From IMG/VR virus record IMGVR_UViG_3300020457_000020, positions 1 through 45,576 of that record: DNA of 45,576 nucleotides. One strand, written 5' to 3'. Made by a program: the position numbers and the translations under genes. This document shows positions 35,993 through 44,700 of this stretch, in pieces (the stretch's first letter is position 1; the number at the start of each line of letters is the position of its first letter). Below the pieces are notes generated by a model. It saw only the letters and a program-made list of their open reading frames with translations, made no database searches and was not told the DNA's origin. This DNA is from a virus.

Positions 35993-37419
35993 TATGTTCC
36001 CTTCCCTAATACAGGAACAACATCATCTTCAGGTCCTGTTCCTTGTGCTAATCCATTCTTACATACTTCTAATATCATTTTATAATCTGTTTGATTTACT
36101 GTATGTCTTATTGCTGTTATTAAAAAGTTTCCTGATATTACAGGGTCTACTATTTCATCGTATGTTAAGTCTGGCGCTTTATCTCCTGTTGTAGGATATG
36201 CTATTTTAATCATTCTACCTACTTCTATATCTGTTCTTCCTGGAACAATTAATTCAAATCTATTATCTGTAAATGAATTAAAATAATTTTGTCTTAATAA
36301 TGGTGCTTCAGCCATATTAACATTAGCTGCTGCACCCTTAGAACCTTCTGAAAGTCCCCCTTGCATACCTGGAGATGTTAGCATATTTAAATATTTAACA
36401 TTCAAGTATGAATAAGGATTTCTTTGTATGCCCATAGGTATAGTTGTTCCTTCTTCTGTATGAACAAAGTCTGCAAAATTGTTTCTACCATCTATAAAAT
36501 ATTCTGCAGATTCTTTAGTAAACATATCGTAAGCAGTAAGAGCAGAAGCATAATAACCACTATCTTGTCCTGCTAATATATCTACAGTTCTTGGTATAGT
36601 CATTTCTTCTATTTTAGAAAATGCTTTAGGTAAACCAGCACCTACAAAATCATCTCCTGTATCTCTATGTTTTAAATCTTGTCCTGATTGTTCATAAACA
36701 TAATGTTCAAACAAACCATTATCTTTTTGTGTTTGTATTATGTTTTGTATAGATGTAAAATAAAAGTTTTTATTAGATTCAAAGAAAACAAAATCTGCTC
36801 CCTTGTGTTTATTACCTGAACTCTTTTTAGTTAAGTATTGTAATATTTGAAATGGTGTCCAATAGTTAGAAGTAAATTGTATTCTTGAACTATGAGGTGT
36901 ATCTCCTATTACAAGATTAGATAAATCTTTCTTTTCATCTATTCTTCTGAATTCTTGACAATGATCTTCCCATATCTTTAGAGCTATCAAATCTGTTGTA
37001 GTAGAGTCATCATGTCCGTATGCTTGAGATATACTTTTTGCTTGATCACTTATTCCTTCTATTGAAGTAAATTTTAAAGTGTAAAATGACTCTCTATCAT
37101 TATTAAGTATTCTATTTTCTACTGCATATATTTGAAAGGATTTGTTTATAACGTTGTTAGGAGTATCATCTAATGTTTTTGTTCTTAGTTTTATATTAAG
37201 TATTTCGCCACCTCTGATAGGTGCTCTATTGATTATATTGGCAGCGTCTGTAACTGTAACTTCGCCAAACATTGTAGGCGACCACATATCCTCACGCAAT
37301 ACAATATCTAGAAAAAATGGTTTGAAATCAAAAACTTCTCCGTCGCCAGACATCAATAATAATTCGTCTAAGGCAACATCACCTGCTTTTGTTATACTTT
37401 CTTGTTCTACTCCCGACAT
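35992..37419 (-). CDS. gp27: Baseplate hub protein (T4 gp27-like)
   Basis: 475 residues. Typical of marine gp27 homologues is the N-terminal FKPFFLDIVLREDMWSPTMF followed by GEVTVTDAANIINRAPIRGG, a hub tube domain, and the end ISGNFLITAIRHTVN. gp27 forms the trimeric ring that holds the gp5 spike, and the two genes share TAATG, so their products are made in step. T4 gp27 is shorter (391). Divergence from T4 is strong; the call rests on the start motif and adjacency to gp5. Confidence 0.82.
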   Translation of the reverse strand: MSGVEQESITKAGDVALDELLLMSGDGEVFDFKPFFLDIVLREDMWSPTMFGEVTVTDAANIINRAPIRGGEILNIKLRTKTLDDTPNNVINKSFQIYAVENRILNNDRESFYTLKFTSIEGISDQAKSISQAYGHDDSTTTDLIALKIWEDHCQEFRRIDEKKDLSNLVIGDTPHSSRIQFTSNYWTPFQILQYLTKKSSGNKHKGADFVFFESNKNFYFTSIQNIIQTQKDNGLFEHYVYEQSGQDLKHRDTGDDFVGAGLPKAFSKIEEMTIPRTVDILAGQDSGYYASALTAYDMFTKESAEYFIDGRNNFADFVHTEEGTTIPMGIQRNPYSYLNVKYLNMLTSPGMQGGLSEGSKGAAANVNMAEAPLLRQNYFNSFTDNRFELIVPGRTDIEVGRMIKIAYPTTGDKAPDLTYDEIVDPVISGNFLITAIRHTVNQTDYKMILEVCKNGLAQGTGPEDDVVPVLGKGT

Positions 37420-37432
37420 GGACGTTTACTCA

Positions 37433-37951
37433 TTATTTAATCAACTTTTTGTATTGTTGTATTAGATCTGTTACATTTTCAGGACGTAAAATAAATATTT
37501 GTCTTTTCTTATCATTCAAATCTTCTTCATATTGTAAGTTAGTAATTTCTACATAATCTCCACTAGCTACTTTAGCTGCGTCCCAATCTACAATTATATC
37601 TCTATCTGTTTTTAAAACATAATGATGGACATCTGATATATTGTTTTCACCATATTTATCTTTAGCATATCTAACAACATCTTCTGTTGATAAAGGCCAT
37701 TCTCTTTTTACATCTACAATATCATTAGCCAATAATACTATCCAATGATCTTTTGTAGAGCCATAAAAATCATGTGCTATGGACTCAGGTGTTTCTCCGT
37801 CATTTATAAAAACATCTATCATAGCGTTTCTATTTTTAAAAAACGGATCTAATTGAACTCTACGAAATATATCAGGAACAGTTGTAAAGATCTTTTGTTT
37901 ATTTTTATCCTTGTAAGGATACACCATTTTAGGCATTGCTTTAAAATACAT
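37433..37951 (-). CDS. gp53: Baseplate wedge protein (T4 gp53)
   Basis: 172 residues (T4 196). A LysM-like core is visible: ESIAHDFYGSTKDHWIVLLA, then WPLSTEDVVRYAKDKYG, matching the T4 YGNPQLYWVLL segment. gp53 clamps neighbouring wedges together around the hub. The start lies one base past the gp48 end with a weak ribosome site (CAGGGATTCTAAT). The C-terminus ends in a helix (NVTDLIQQYKKLIK). Confidence 0.9.
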   Translation of the reverse strand: MYFKAMPKMVYPYKDKNKQKIFTTVPDIFRRVQLDPFFKNRNAMIDVFINDGETPESIAHDFYGSTKDHWIVLLANDIVDVKREWPLSTEDVVRYAKDKYGENNISDVHHYVLKTDRDIIVDWDAAKVASGDYVEITNLQYEEDLNDKKRQIFILRPENVTDLIQQYKKLIK

Positions 37952-37952
37952 A

Positions 37953-39086
37953 TTAGAATCCCTGTTCTATTCGTTTGGCAGTTAGTGTTTCTAGTTCTGC
38001 AAAGTTTAGTTCCATTGTTATTTCTGTAGGTTTACCTCTACTATCTTGGAATGTTTGAAATAAACCATCAGGTCCATATACTACTTTCATACCTTCTAAT
38101 ACCACTGATGATATTTTAGGCATGTGTATATTTTCTTCAACCTGTTTTGTTTCGTGATTTAGATGTTCAAACTGTATTGTAAACTCTGAAGGATAAATTA
38201 AGAACTGATCTTTTTGTGAGGTAGTAGGGTGCATATGATATTTAAATAATTTTACAATCCTATCTACTTGAACAAACTCTTCTTCATTTCTAGGAGCAAA
38301 TGAATAACTAAAAGAAAACTTTCTGAAACCCATACTTTTAAATAATTGTTCTTTAAATGGGTTTGCAATCTTCTTACTTGTTGCTTCTATTGCTGCACCA
38401 AAGTCTGCATTGACACCTGCCGCTTTAGGTATATTGGCTACACTACCTGCCAATCCTCTTGCTATTTGTTCTGCACCTTCTCCTGAAAGGAAAGAACTTA
38501 CAGCGCCTCTACCTGTTGTAAGTAAACCTGCTAATCCTAATTCTGCTTGATCGTAGTTGGCTTGGTATTGTGTAATTATAGATTGAGGAACATACAAAGC
38601 AATCTGATCTGCTAGTCTTACAGTAGTTACTGTATCTGCTAATGCTTTACCTGTCGCTGCTCCTAATATAGCTCCGCCACCTGTTATCATTGTTTTACCA
38701 AAGTTTGAGGCATTCTTAAATGCTTTACCAGACTTAATGGCTGTTGCTGTTCCTATACCAGCTGCTAAGGCACTTGACCCTGCCAATACGTTATCGTATT
38801 GTTCTGCTTTGGCTCTATTTTCTTTTGTATATCTTTCTTGGTATTCACCTTGATCTGGAAGTGTTCCTGCTTCTTTAGCTGCTACAGCGGCAGCAGAATT
38901 ACTTCTGGCGTTTATTAAGAAACGTATTCCGTTAGGTTGGCTTTCCGAATATAACTCTTGCGGAAACTGAGATAACATACCTTGTATGCCTTTGAAACTT
39001 CCTGCCTCATCAAAACTTTTCCTAGACTCTCGTTGTCTACTAACAGCGTCATTAAAGCCTTCAGGATTTCTTTCGAATAATGCCAT
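37953..39086 (-). CDS. gp48: Baseplate tail-tube cap (T4 gp48)
   Basis: 377 residues (T4 364). The N-terminal half is Ala/Gly-rich with hydrophobic stretches (GGGAILGAATGKALAD), and the C-terminal half carries a tube-like domain (FSFSYSFAPRNEEEFVQVDR, SEFTIQF). The end PTEITMELNFAELETLTAKR matches T4 gp48 (FTLEITMREIITLNRASLYAGTF). gp48 with gp54 forms the platform on which the tail tube polymerises. The ATG follows AGAGGTATTTAT. The gene is driven by the late box at 39114-39121. Confidence 0.9.
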   Translation of the reverse strand: MALFERNPEGFNDAVSRQRESRKSFDEAGSFKGIQGMLSQFPQELYSESQPNGIRFLINARSNSAAAVAAKEAGTLPDQGEYQERYTKENRAKAEQYDNVLAGSSALAAGIGTATAIKSGKAFKNASNFGKTMITGGGAILGAATGKALADTVTTVRLADQIALYVPQSIITQYQANYDQAELGLAGLLTTGRGAVSSFLSGEGAEQIARGLAGSVANIPKAAGVNADFGAAIEATSKKIANPFKEQLFKSMGFRKFSFSYSFAPRNEEEFVQVDRIVKLFKYHMHPTTSQKDQFLIYPSEFTIQFEHLNHETKQVEENIHMPKISSVVLEGMKVVYGPDGLFQTFQDSRGKPTEITMELNFAELETLTAKRIEQGF

Positions 39087-39093
39087 ATAAATA
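39086..39093 (+). promoter_or_regulatory. Late promoter for gp4, facing the gp48 promoter
   Basis: TATAAATA on the plus strand abutting the gp48 start codon (39084-39086). Expected start near 39099 gives a 22-base leader to gp4 at 39121, which lacks a ribosome site. It faces the minus box at 39114-39121. Confidence 0.6.
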
Positions 39094-39113
39094 CCTCTAG
39101 TTAATCTTTTTAT

Positions 39114-39121
39114 TATTTATA
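39114..39121 (-). promoter_or_regulatory. Late promoter for the gp48-gp53-gp27-gp5 operon
   Basis: TATAAATA on the minus strand overlapping the first base of gp4. The transcript should start near 39108 and has a 22-base leader with AGAGG before gp48. It is interleaved with the plus promoter at 39086-39093. Confidence 0.7.
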
Positions 39122-39558
39122 TGGTTTACGCTAAAGAAATATACAAAGGAAGGTTTATTCCTAAAAAACCTTTGAAATACTTGGGTGACATAACAAAAAT
39201 CACCTATCGTTCTAGTTATGAACTAAAGTTTATGAATTGGTGTGATCTTAATGACTCTATAACAGGCTGGGTATCAGAAGAAATAAAGATACCTTATCGT
39301 AATCCATTAGATAATAAAGTTCACAGATATATGGTAGATTTCTATATAGAAGTTGATAACAAGAAACGTTATCTTGTAGAAGTAAAACCAGAACGTTTTA
39401 CAAAACCTCCAGCAACACAAAAACGTAAAACAAAAAGATATCTACAAGAGGTTGCACAATACGGAGTAAACGAAGCCAAATGGAAGTCTGCAAAAGACTT
39501 TTGTAAAAAACAAAATATGGAATTTATGATTATAACCGAGAAGGAGTTGGGCATTTAG
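39121..39558 (+). CDS. gp4: Head completion protein / nuclease-like (T4 gp4)
   Basis: 145 residues (T4 150). The N-terminus YKGRFIPKKPLKYLGDITKI, then YRSSYELKFMNWCDLND and SEEIKIPYRNP, is the hallmark of this family. The HRYMVDFYIE...YLVEVKP segment carries the D...E-x-K nuclease-like signature. T4 gp4 is needed to finish heads before tail joining. No ribosome site precedes the ATG; the 22-base leader begins at the late box 39086-39093. Confidence 0.93.
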   Translation: MVYAKEIYKGRFIPKKPLKYLGDITKITYRSSYELKFMNWCDLNDSITGWVSEEIKIPYRNPLDNKVHRYMVDFYIEVDNKKRYLVEVKPERFTKPPATQKRKTKRYLQEVAQYGVNEAKWKSAKDFCKKQNMEFMIITEKELGI

Positions 39559-39559
39559 T

Positions 39560-39567
39560 TATAAATA
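39560..39567 (+). promoter_or_regulatory. Late promoter directly before the 200-residue gene (leaderless arrangement)
   Basis: TATAAATA followed by CTTAC and then the ATG at 39573. With T4 spacing the transcript begins at the A of ATG. The nearest AAGGAG is 32 bases before the ATG, upstream of the box, and would not be in the mRNA from this promoter. Same geometry as at gp25. Confidence 0.7.
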
Positions 39568-39572
39568 CTTAC

Positions 39573-40175
39573 ATGGCGGATAAGACACCATTTACAGAAA
39601 TAAGATTGAGAGCAGGAGATGTTGACAAATCTGCGAACTGGTATCAGCAACAAGTTCGTAGTTATGCCAGACACCTTACAAATCCTAACGAATTGTATCA
39701 ATCAGACTTAGGTAAATTTGCTACACAATTAGAAGTGGGTAAAATGTATTTGTTTGAATACGACCCTAAAACAAAAGCAGACTTACCTTATTATGATAAC
39801 TTTCCTTTAATTATAATGGTAGATCAACTACCTAAAGGATTCAGTGGTATTAACTTACATTACTTACCACCTCTAATAAGAGCTAAACTATTAGATAAAC
39901 TAATGCCAGCTACAGAGATGGAGTCAGATACAACGTTAAGATCTTCTTGGCCACAAATAAGAAACTTTAGTAGGTTTCCAGAATTGAGAGGTGCTGTAAA
40001 GAAATATTTAAGTCAACAGGCAGGTAAGATGTATGAGATAAATCCTTTTAATTGGAAGTCAGCTATATTTTTACCTGTTCAACAATTTAAAGGTGGTGTT
40101 GGTCCACAAGAAATTTATAGAAATACTATGGAAAGACCAGAGAGAAAACGTAGAAACACAATAGGAGGCTTTTAA
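39573..40175 (+). CDS. 200-residue unknown between gp4 and gp54
   Basis: I do not recognise a T4 counterpart. The protein begins MADKTPFTEIRLRAGDVDKS and includes a distinctive YYDNFPLIIMVDQLPKGFSG block followed by INLHYLPPLIRAKLLDKLM. The end is very basic (PERKRRNTIGGF). It shares TAATG with gp54, so it is produced in step with the tube initiator and is probably a tail- or head-completion factor. The ATG has no ribosome site; the adjacent late box predicts a leaderless message. Confidence 0.7.
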   Translation: MADKTPFTEIRLRAGDVDKSANWYQQQVRSYARHLTNPNELYQSDLGKFATQLEVGKMYLFEYDPKTKADLPYYDNFPLIIMVDQLPKGFSGINLHYLPPLIRAKLLDKLMPATEMESDTTLRSSWPQIRNFSRFPELRGAVKKYLSQQAGKMYEINPFNWKSAIFLPVQQFKGGVGPQEIYRNTMERPERKRRNTIGGF

Positions 40176-40840
40176 TGGCAATTGATAGTAATTATCAAAA
40201 CGGAGATGCAGCCATGACAATGCTTCAACCTAAGAGATTAGGTAGTGGAGAGTTTGGATCTAGTAGCCAATTAGGCTTTATCAATAAAGTCAGAACTATG
40301 CCAATGGCATTTACAGAAAGATTTGAAGCACATGTGAAGTTTCCACAGGCTTTAGATCTAGAGATGCCTGGACAGTCTACTACTGACATAGGTTTAGCTA
40401 GTAACGAATGTGCTTTACTATGTGAAGAAGTTCAAATACCTGGTATGGTATTATCTAACAAAGAACAACAATACGGAAACTGGGTTTTCTACAGAAATAC
40501 AAACATGGGATTTTTAGGTAATGAAATAAACATTACTTTTTATTCTGATGTAGACTGGAACCTTAGATATGTATTTGAAAGATGGATGTCGCATTGTGTT
40601 AATGCAACATCTAAACAAGTAAGATTTCCCGACGATCAGTTTGGAGAAATACTTATTAACCAATTAGATAAAGAAGGCAATATACGAGGACAATGGCAGT
40701 TGATGGAAGCTACGCCTAAAGTTCTTAACTTGGTTCCTTTGTCTATGGGAGCAGTAAGTATAGCAAGGACAACATTAATTGTTTCCAGCGCTTACTGGAA
40801 ATCTAGAGCTATAGACGTAGATCTAAATAAAACTATATAA
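40175..40840 (+). CDS. gp54: Baseplate tail-tube initiator (T4 gp54)
   Basis: 221 residues (T4 320). Tube-like fold: FTERFEAHVKFPQALDLEMP, LLCEEVQIPGMVLSNKEQQY, NEINITFYSDVDWNLRYVFE followed by RWMSHCVN, ending with a strand series (IARTTLIVSSAYWKS). This corresponds to the gp54 layout (an N-terminal strand, VYSVQMPENRLG, PLVISFRMD, AMQDWVNAV). gp54 sits on gp48 and starts the tube. It is short compared with T4, lacking most of the N-terminal extension. Confidence 0.8.
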   Translation: MAIDSNYQNGDAAMTMLQPKRLGSGEFGSSSQLGFINKVRTMPMAFTERFEAHVKFPQALDLEMPGQSTTDIGLASNECALLCEEVQIPGMVLSNKEQQYGNWVFYRNTNMGFLGNEINITFYSDVDWNLRYVFERWMSHCVNATSKQVRFPDDQFGEILINQLDKEGNIRGQWQLMEATPKVLNLVPLSMGAVSIARTTLIVSSAYWKSRAIDVDLNKTI

Positions 40841-40852
40841 TAGGAGAAAATT

Positions 40853-41554
40853 ATGGCACTACCAAAATTAGATACGCCAATAATAAGAGGACAGGTAGCT
40901 TCTGACGGAAGGGAAGTAAAGTTTACACCCTTTAAAGTTAAAGAAGAAAAAATCCTTATGTTGGCAAGTGAAGGTGGCGAGTTTGGGGAGATGGTTGATG
41001 CATGTGCCCAAGTCGTTAATAATTGTGTGCAAGACGAAGGCTTTGATGCCTACGATTTGCCAATGTTTGATTTACAAGATTTGTTTTTACAAATAAGAAA
41101 TCAATCACAAGGAGCTGAAACAGAATTCAGATTAATTTGTGGCAATCCAGAGTGTAAGAAATCTATAAACTACACTATGGATTTAAAAGACTTTAAAATT
41201 ACAGGACTAGAAGATAGGCCAGATAATTTTGTAAAGATATCAGAAACAATGGGTGTATCTTTAAGATACCCTACAGCAAGATTAGGTAAGTTAGTAGAAA
41301 CTCTTAATGATGCTGAACTTGTTGCTAAGTGTATAGATTATGTTGTGGATGGGGAAGAACAATATAGCATCAAGGACGAAACTGAGGAAGAAGTAACCAG
41401 TTTCGTAAACGATCTTCCAATAGATACATTTAATGAAATTAGAGATTTCTTTGATAGAATGCCAGTGCTTGAGCATGAAATAGAATATACATGCGCGCAT
41501 TGTGAAAGGGATAACCGTATAAAAATTAATGGTTACGAACATTTTTTCGGCTAA
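40853..41554 (+). CDS. gp26: Baseplate hub / tail assembly chaperone (T4 gp26-like)
   Basis: 233 residues. The family core is present: LPKLDTPIIRGQVASDGREV, then FTPFKVKEEKILMLASEGGE, VVNNCV, YDLPMFDLQDLFLQIRNQSQ. Two cysteine pairs, CGNPEC and CAHC, look like a zinc ribbon. The reading frame ends EHFFG-stop, and the bases coding HFF are a T TTT TTC slippery site, so a fraction of ribosomes is expected to continue into the 63-codon -1 frame. It lies directly before the tape-measure gene, the position of G/GT-type chaperones in long-tailed phages. Start after AGGAGAAAATT. Confidence 0.85.
   Translation: MALPKLDTPIIRGQVASDGREVKFTPFKVKEEKILMLASEGGEFGEMVDACAQVVNNCVQDEGFDAYDLPMFDLQDLFLQIRNQSQGAETEFRLICGNPECKKSINYTMDLKDFKITGLEDRPDNFVKISETMGVSLRYPTARLGKLVETLNDAELVAKCIDYVVDGEEQYSIKDETEEEVTSFVNDLPIDTFNEIRDFFDRMPVLEHEIEYTCAHCERDNRIKINGYEHFFG
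41542..41548 (+). promoter_or_regulatory. -1 ribosomal frameshift site T TTT TTC
   Basis: In the gp26 frame the codons are CAT TTT TTC GGC TAA, so the heptamer T TTT TTC has the exact X XXY YYZ form. Both tRNA-Phe molecules can re-pair one base back. The stop codon follows one codon later. The -1 frame is then open from 41548 to a TAG at 41737-41739. Confidence 0.85.
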
Positions 41555-41739
41555 TCCTTTCTCAGGAAAGTCTTGAAAACTATTACAAGACTAATTTCCT
41601 GTTAATGCAAGAACATCAATATTCTTTATCGGAACTAGAGAATATGATGCCGTGGGAAAGGAGTATATATGTTTCAATGTTGATTGAACATCTGGATAAG
41701 AAGGCAAAGAAAGAAAAACAACAAAGAGAAAGTTGGTAG
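41548..41739 (+). CDS. -1 frame extension of gp26 (GT-type chaperone tail)
   Basis: 63 codons reached only by a -1 shift at 41542-41548, giving a fusion of about 295 residues (232 from gp26 plus 63). The extension starts RLILSQESLENYYKTNFLLM and continues with ELENMMPWERSIYVSMLIEH and a lysine-rich end. The region upstream of its first ATG (41605) is conserved-looking and helical, no ribosome site precedes that ATG, and the frame is open across the gp26 stop. It corresponds to the T domain that contacts the tape measure in G/GT systems. It may have been annotated as a gp51-like small gene in relatives. Confidence 0.8.
   Translation, partial: RLILSQESLENYYKTNFLLMQEHQYSLSELENMMPWERSIYVSMLIEHLDKKAKKEKQQRESW
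41563..41601 (+). other. Stem-loop after the frameshift site
   Basis: CAGGAAA (41563-41569) pairs with TTTCCTG (41595-41601) and GTCTTG (41570-41575) with CAAGAC (41586-41591), giving 13 pairs with a three-base bulge and a ten-base loop. A competing small hairpin, CTTTC-TCAG-GAAAG (41557-41570), starts after an eight-base spacer from the slippery site, the usual distance for a -1 stimulator. Confidence 0.65.
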
Positions 41740-41750
41740 AGGAAAATTAA

Positions 41751-44700
41751 ATGCCCAAATTTGGCGAAAAAGATCTAGATAAACTATTAGACAAAATGTC
41801 TAAGATGGACCCTGATCCTGATAAAGGAGCAATAGGAGACTCTAAAGAATATACTGCTTTAGAGCAAGCCATACAAGATTTAGAAAGTGAAGCAAAAGGA
41901 GAAAGAAAAGAGCTTGCTGATATGGCAAAGCAAAACAACGTTGCCAACAATTTACAGATCGCCAAAGAAGTTGTAACCTTTAAGAGAGAAAGGGACGCAG
42001 CTAAGAAGATAGATAAAAATCTAGATATTCTAAGAATCAATACACAAGGTCAAAAGAAACATAACAAAAGAGCTGCACAATCTAGACACTTCATAGAAAA
42101 ACAAAATACAGGTATATTAAAGATACTTAAATCTATGAATCAAAGAGGAGGAGGTGCAGGTCCTGGAGGCGGTGGTCCTGGCCCAGGTCCAGGTCCAGGC
42201 GGTGGCGGAGGCCCAGGTCCTGGAGGCGGTGGAGGAGGTCCACAACCACAGAATTTTGATCAACCTATAGAAACAAAACAAACAGCATATCAAATGACTC
42301 CTGAACAGGCTGCTGCTAGAAAAAGAGCAGAAGGACAATTCAGAGATAAAGAAGATACAGATAAAGATCCTAAAGGAGAAATATCCACAGACGTTAAAAT
42401 GTCTCAGGCAGGTAAAGTTATAGAAGATACTGCTACAGGAGAAATGCGAGAGTCTACTGCAGGAACATTTGAAAAGGGAGCAGCTAAAGACTTTTTCTCA
42501 GACGAAGCAATGGTTACAAACCAAAAGAATATGCGTAAGCTTCGTGTAGGTGGTAAAGGACTTGTAAGAGCAGAAACAGATAGAACAGGAAATATTAAAT
42601 TTAGAGAAGAGTCAGACCCTTCTAAAGGATTAGGTAAAGGCGGAGGACAATACGCAGACGCCATAGCATTTGAAGACTCTGAAAATAGAATGGACCAGTT
42701 AGCTGGTAACATTAAAAAAGGTATGGGATATGCAGGTGCTACAAGAGATAGAGGCCAATCTGTAGCTTCTAAAGCTACTGCAACAATGGCTACAGCATTA
42801 AAAGATAATGCTGGAGAAATACAACAAATGATGGATAAGGCAGACGATCAAACTAAAGATGCCTACAGAGATTTCCAACAAGCATTACAAAAAAGAGCAG
42901 AAGCTAAAACTCCAGAAGACAAAGAAAAACTAGACCAACAAGTAAGAGAAAAAGGTGCAAGAGCACAAGTGGCTATGGGAGATGAGTTTGCCGAGAAAGC
43001 AGGTGTAACAGGTGCTGTAGACGACTTGTATAGTGAAGAGTCTAAATCCTTTATGGGTATTCCTCTTAATAAAACAGGTATGAAGGACTTCTTTGGTGTA
43101 GATTCAGATGCCTCATTTGGAGAAGGATTTAAACAAGCATTCACTAATGAAAGATTTTTTGGAGATCAATCTCTCTTAACTACAAAGACAGGTAAGAAAA
43201 GAAAAGCATTAGAAGAGGCAAGACAAGGACTTGATATAGAGTCACAAGAAGAAGGATTTAGAGCAGCAGTTGGAGAAGAAGGATTAGGAATATCTACACT
43301 TAAAAAAGAAGAAAAAGATGCTAAGAGAAAAAGAGAACTAGATGATGTAGAACAAACAGTATTAGAAGCTACAAAAGCACCTGTAATAGAAGAAACACAA
43401 GCAGCTGTAGATGAGGCAGTAGCAGAAACCACAGAAGAAGTAGCAGAGCCTGCCGTAGAAGCAATAAAAGAAGCTACAGGTGGAGAAGGTATAAGTGGTA
43501 TCAATACAGAAAATATAGACAGAGTTATTGAAAAAATAGATGAAGTTGTAAAAGCTGTAGAAGGATTAGGTAAAAAATTAGGAAGAGGTGGTAGTGGTCC
43601 TAAGAAAGAAAGATCTGGAATAGATACTGAAAACTTACAACAAGAACAATTAGAAGTCCTAGAAGAAATTAGAGATATATTATCTGAAGGCGCTGGTGGA
43701 GGCGGAGACGAAGGTGGCGGTGGTTCTGGTATAGGCGACTTTATAGGTCGTAAGATCAAGAACAAGGTAATGGGTAAGAAAGGCAAGAAGGGCAAGAAAG
43801 GAAGCCGAGGCGCTCGTAGAGGTGGTGGCAAGAAAGGCATGATGAAAGGCATAGGTAAAGGCCTGGCTAGAGGTGCTGGAGGATTGGCTAAAGGATTAGG
43901 TGCAGCAGCAAGAGCCATACCTGGTGTAGGGTTAGCTGTAGCAGCTGGGTCAGCACTATTTGGAGGATTCAAAGGAGCTCGTAATGCAGGAGAAGCTTTT
44001 GGATTAGAAGGAGATGAGAAAGCTACTGTAGGACAAAAGATTGCTGGTGGTGTAGGTGGTGCTATATCAGGACTTACATTTGGATTAGTAGATGCCAAAA
44101 AAGCTACACAATTCTTTGGTGGTAAAGATCACAGAGCAGAACTTAGAAAATTACAAGAAACAGATCCAGAAGCAGCAGCTAGAGTTCAAGCTTCTATAGA
44201 TGCAGGTGTTGATCCTGACAAAGCATTAAAGAATGAAGGTGTAGATACAAGTTCAGGACTAATGAAAGGTCTTAAGAGAGGACTAAAATATTCTCCTGTA
44301 GGACTATTAGGAATGGGTGCCAAGAAAATTGGCGGTAAAGTAATGGACATGTTCAAATCTGATGAAACAAAAGCCAGGGACAAAGCAAGAGATGAAGCCA
44401 AAGAATCAGGATTGTATGATAGAAATATAATAGGTAAATCTACAATAGACTCTAGTAAACTAGGCGAAGCTAGTATAGAACAATTAGAAGCAATATTACA
44501 TGACGATGATCTAAGTGAAGAGGATAGAAAGAAAGTAGAAGATGCTTTAGAACAGAAAAAAATAGAAAAAGATAAAGCACTAACAGATGCCGGTTTAGAA
44601 CCTACAGAAGGAACACAGGGAGATGCAGTAGCTGAAGCCTCTACTAATATGGACAGTATGGATGTAGATGCTGCTACAGCACAATTAGCAGATAGTTCTC

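Noticed and set aside
41605-41739. Independent small gene starting at the ATG 41605 in the extension frame
   Set aside because: No ribosome site precedes this ATG, and the frame is open and coding-like upstream to the slippery site, so frameshift expression is the better explanation.
43166-44098. Long open frame on the minus strand (310 codons) opposite the tape-measure gene
   Set aside because: It is a complement of the Gly/Ala/Lys-rich coding strand (Pro/Ser/Phe-rich translation), has no ribosome site and no family resemblance.
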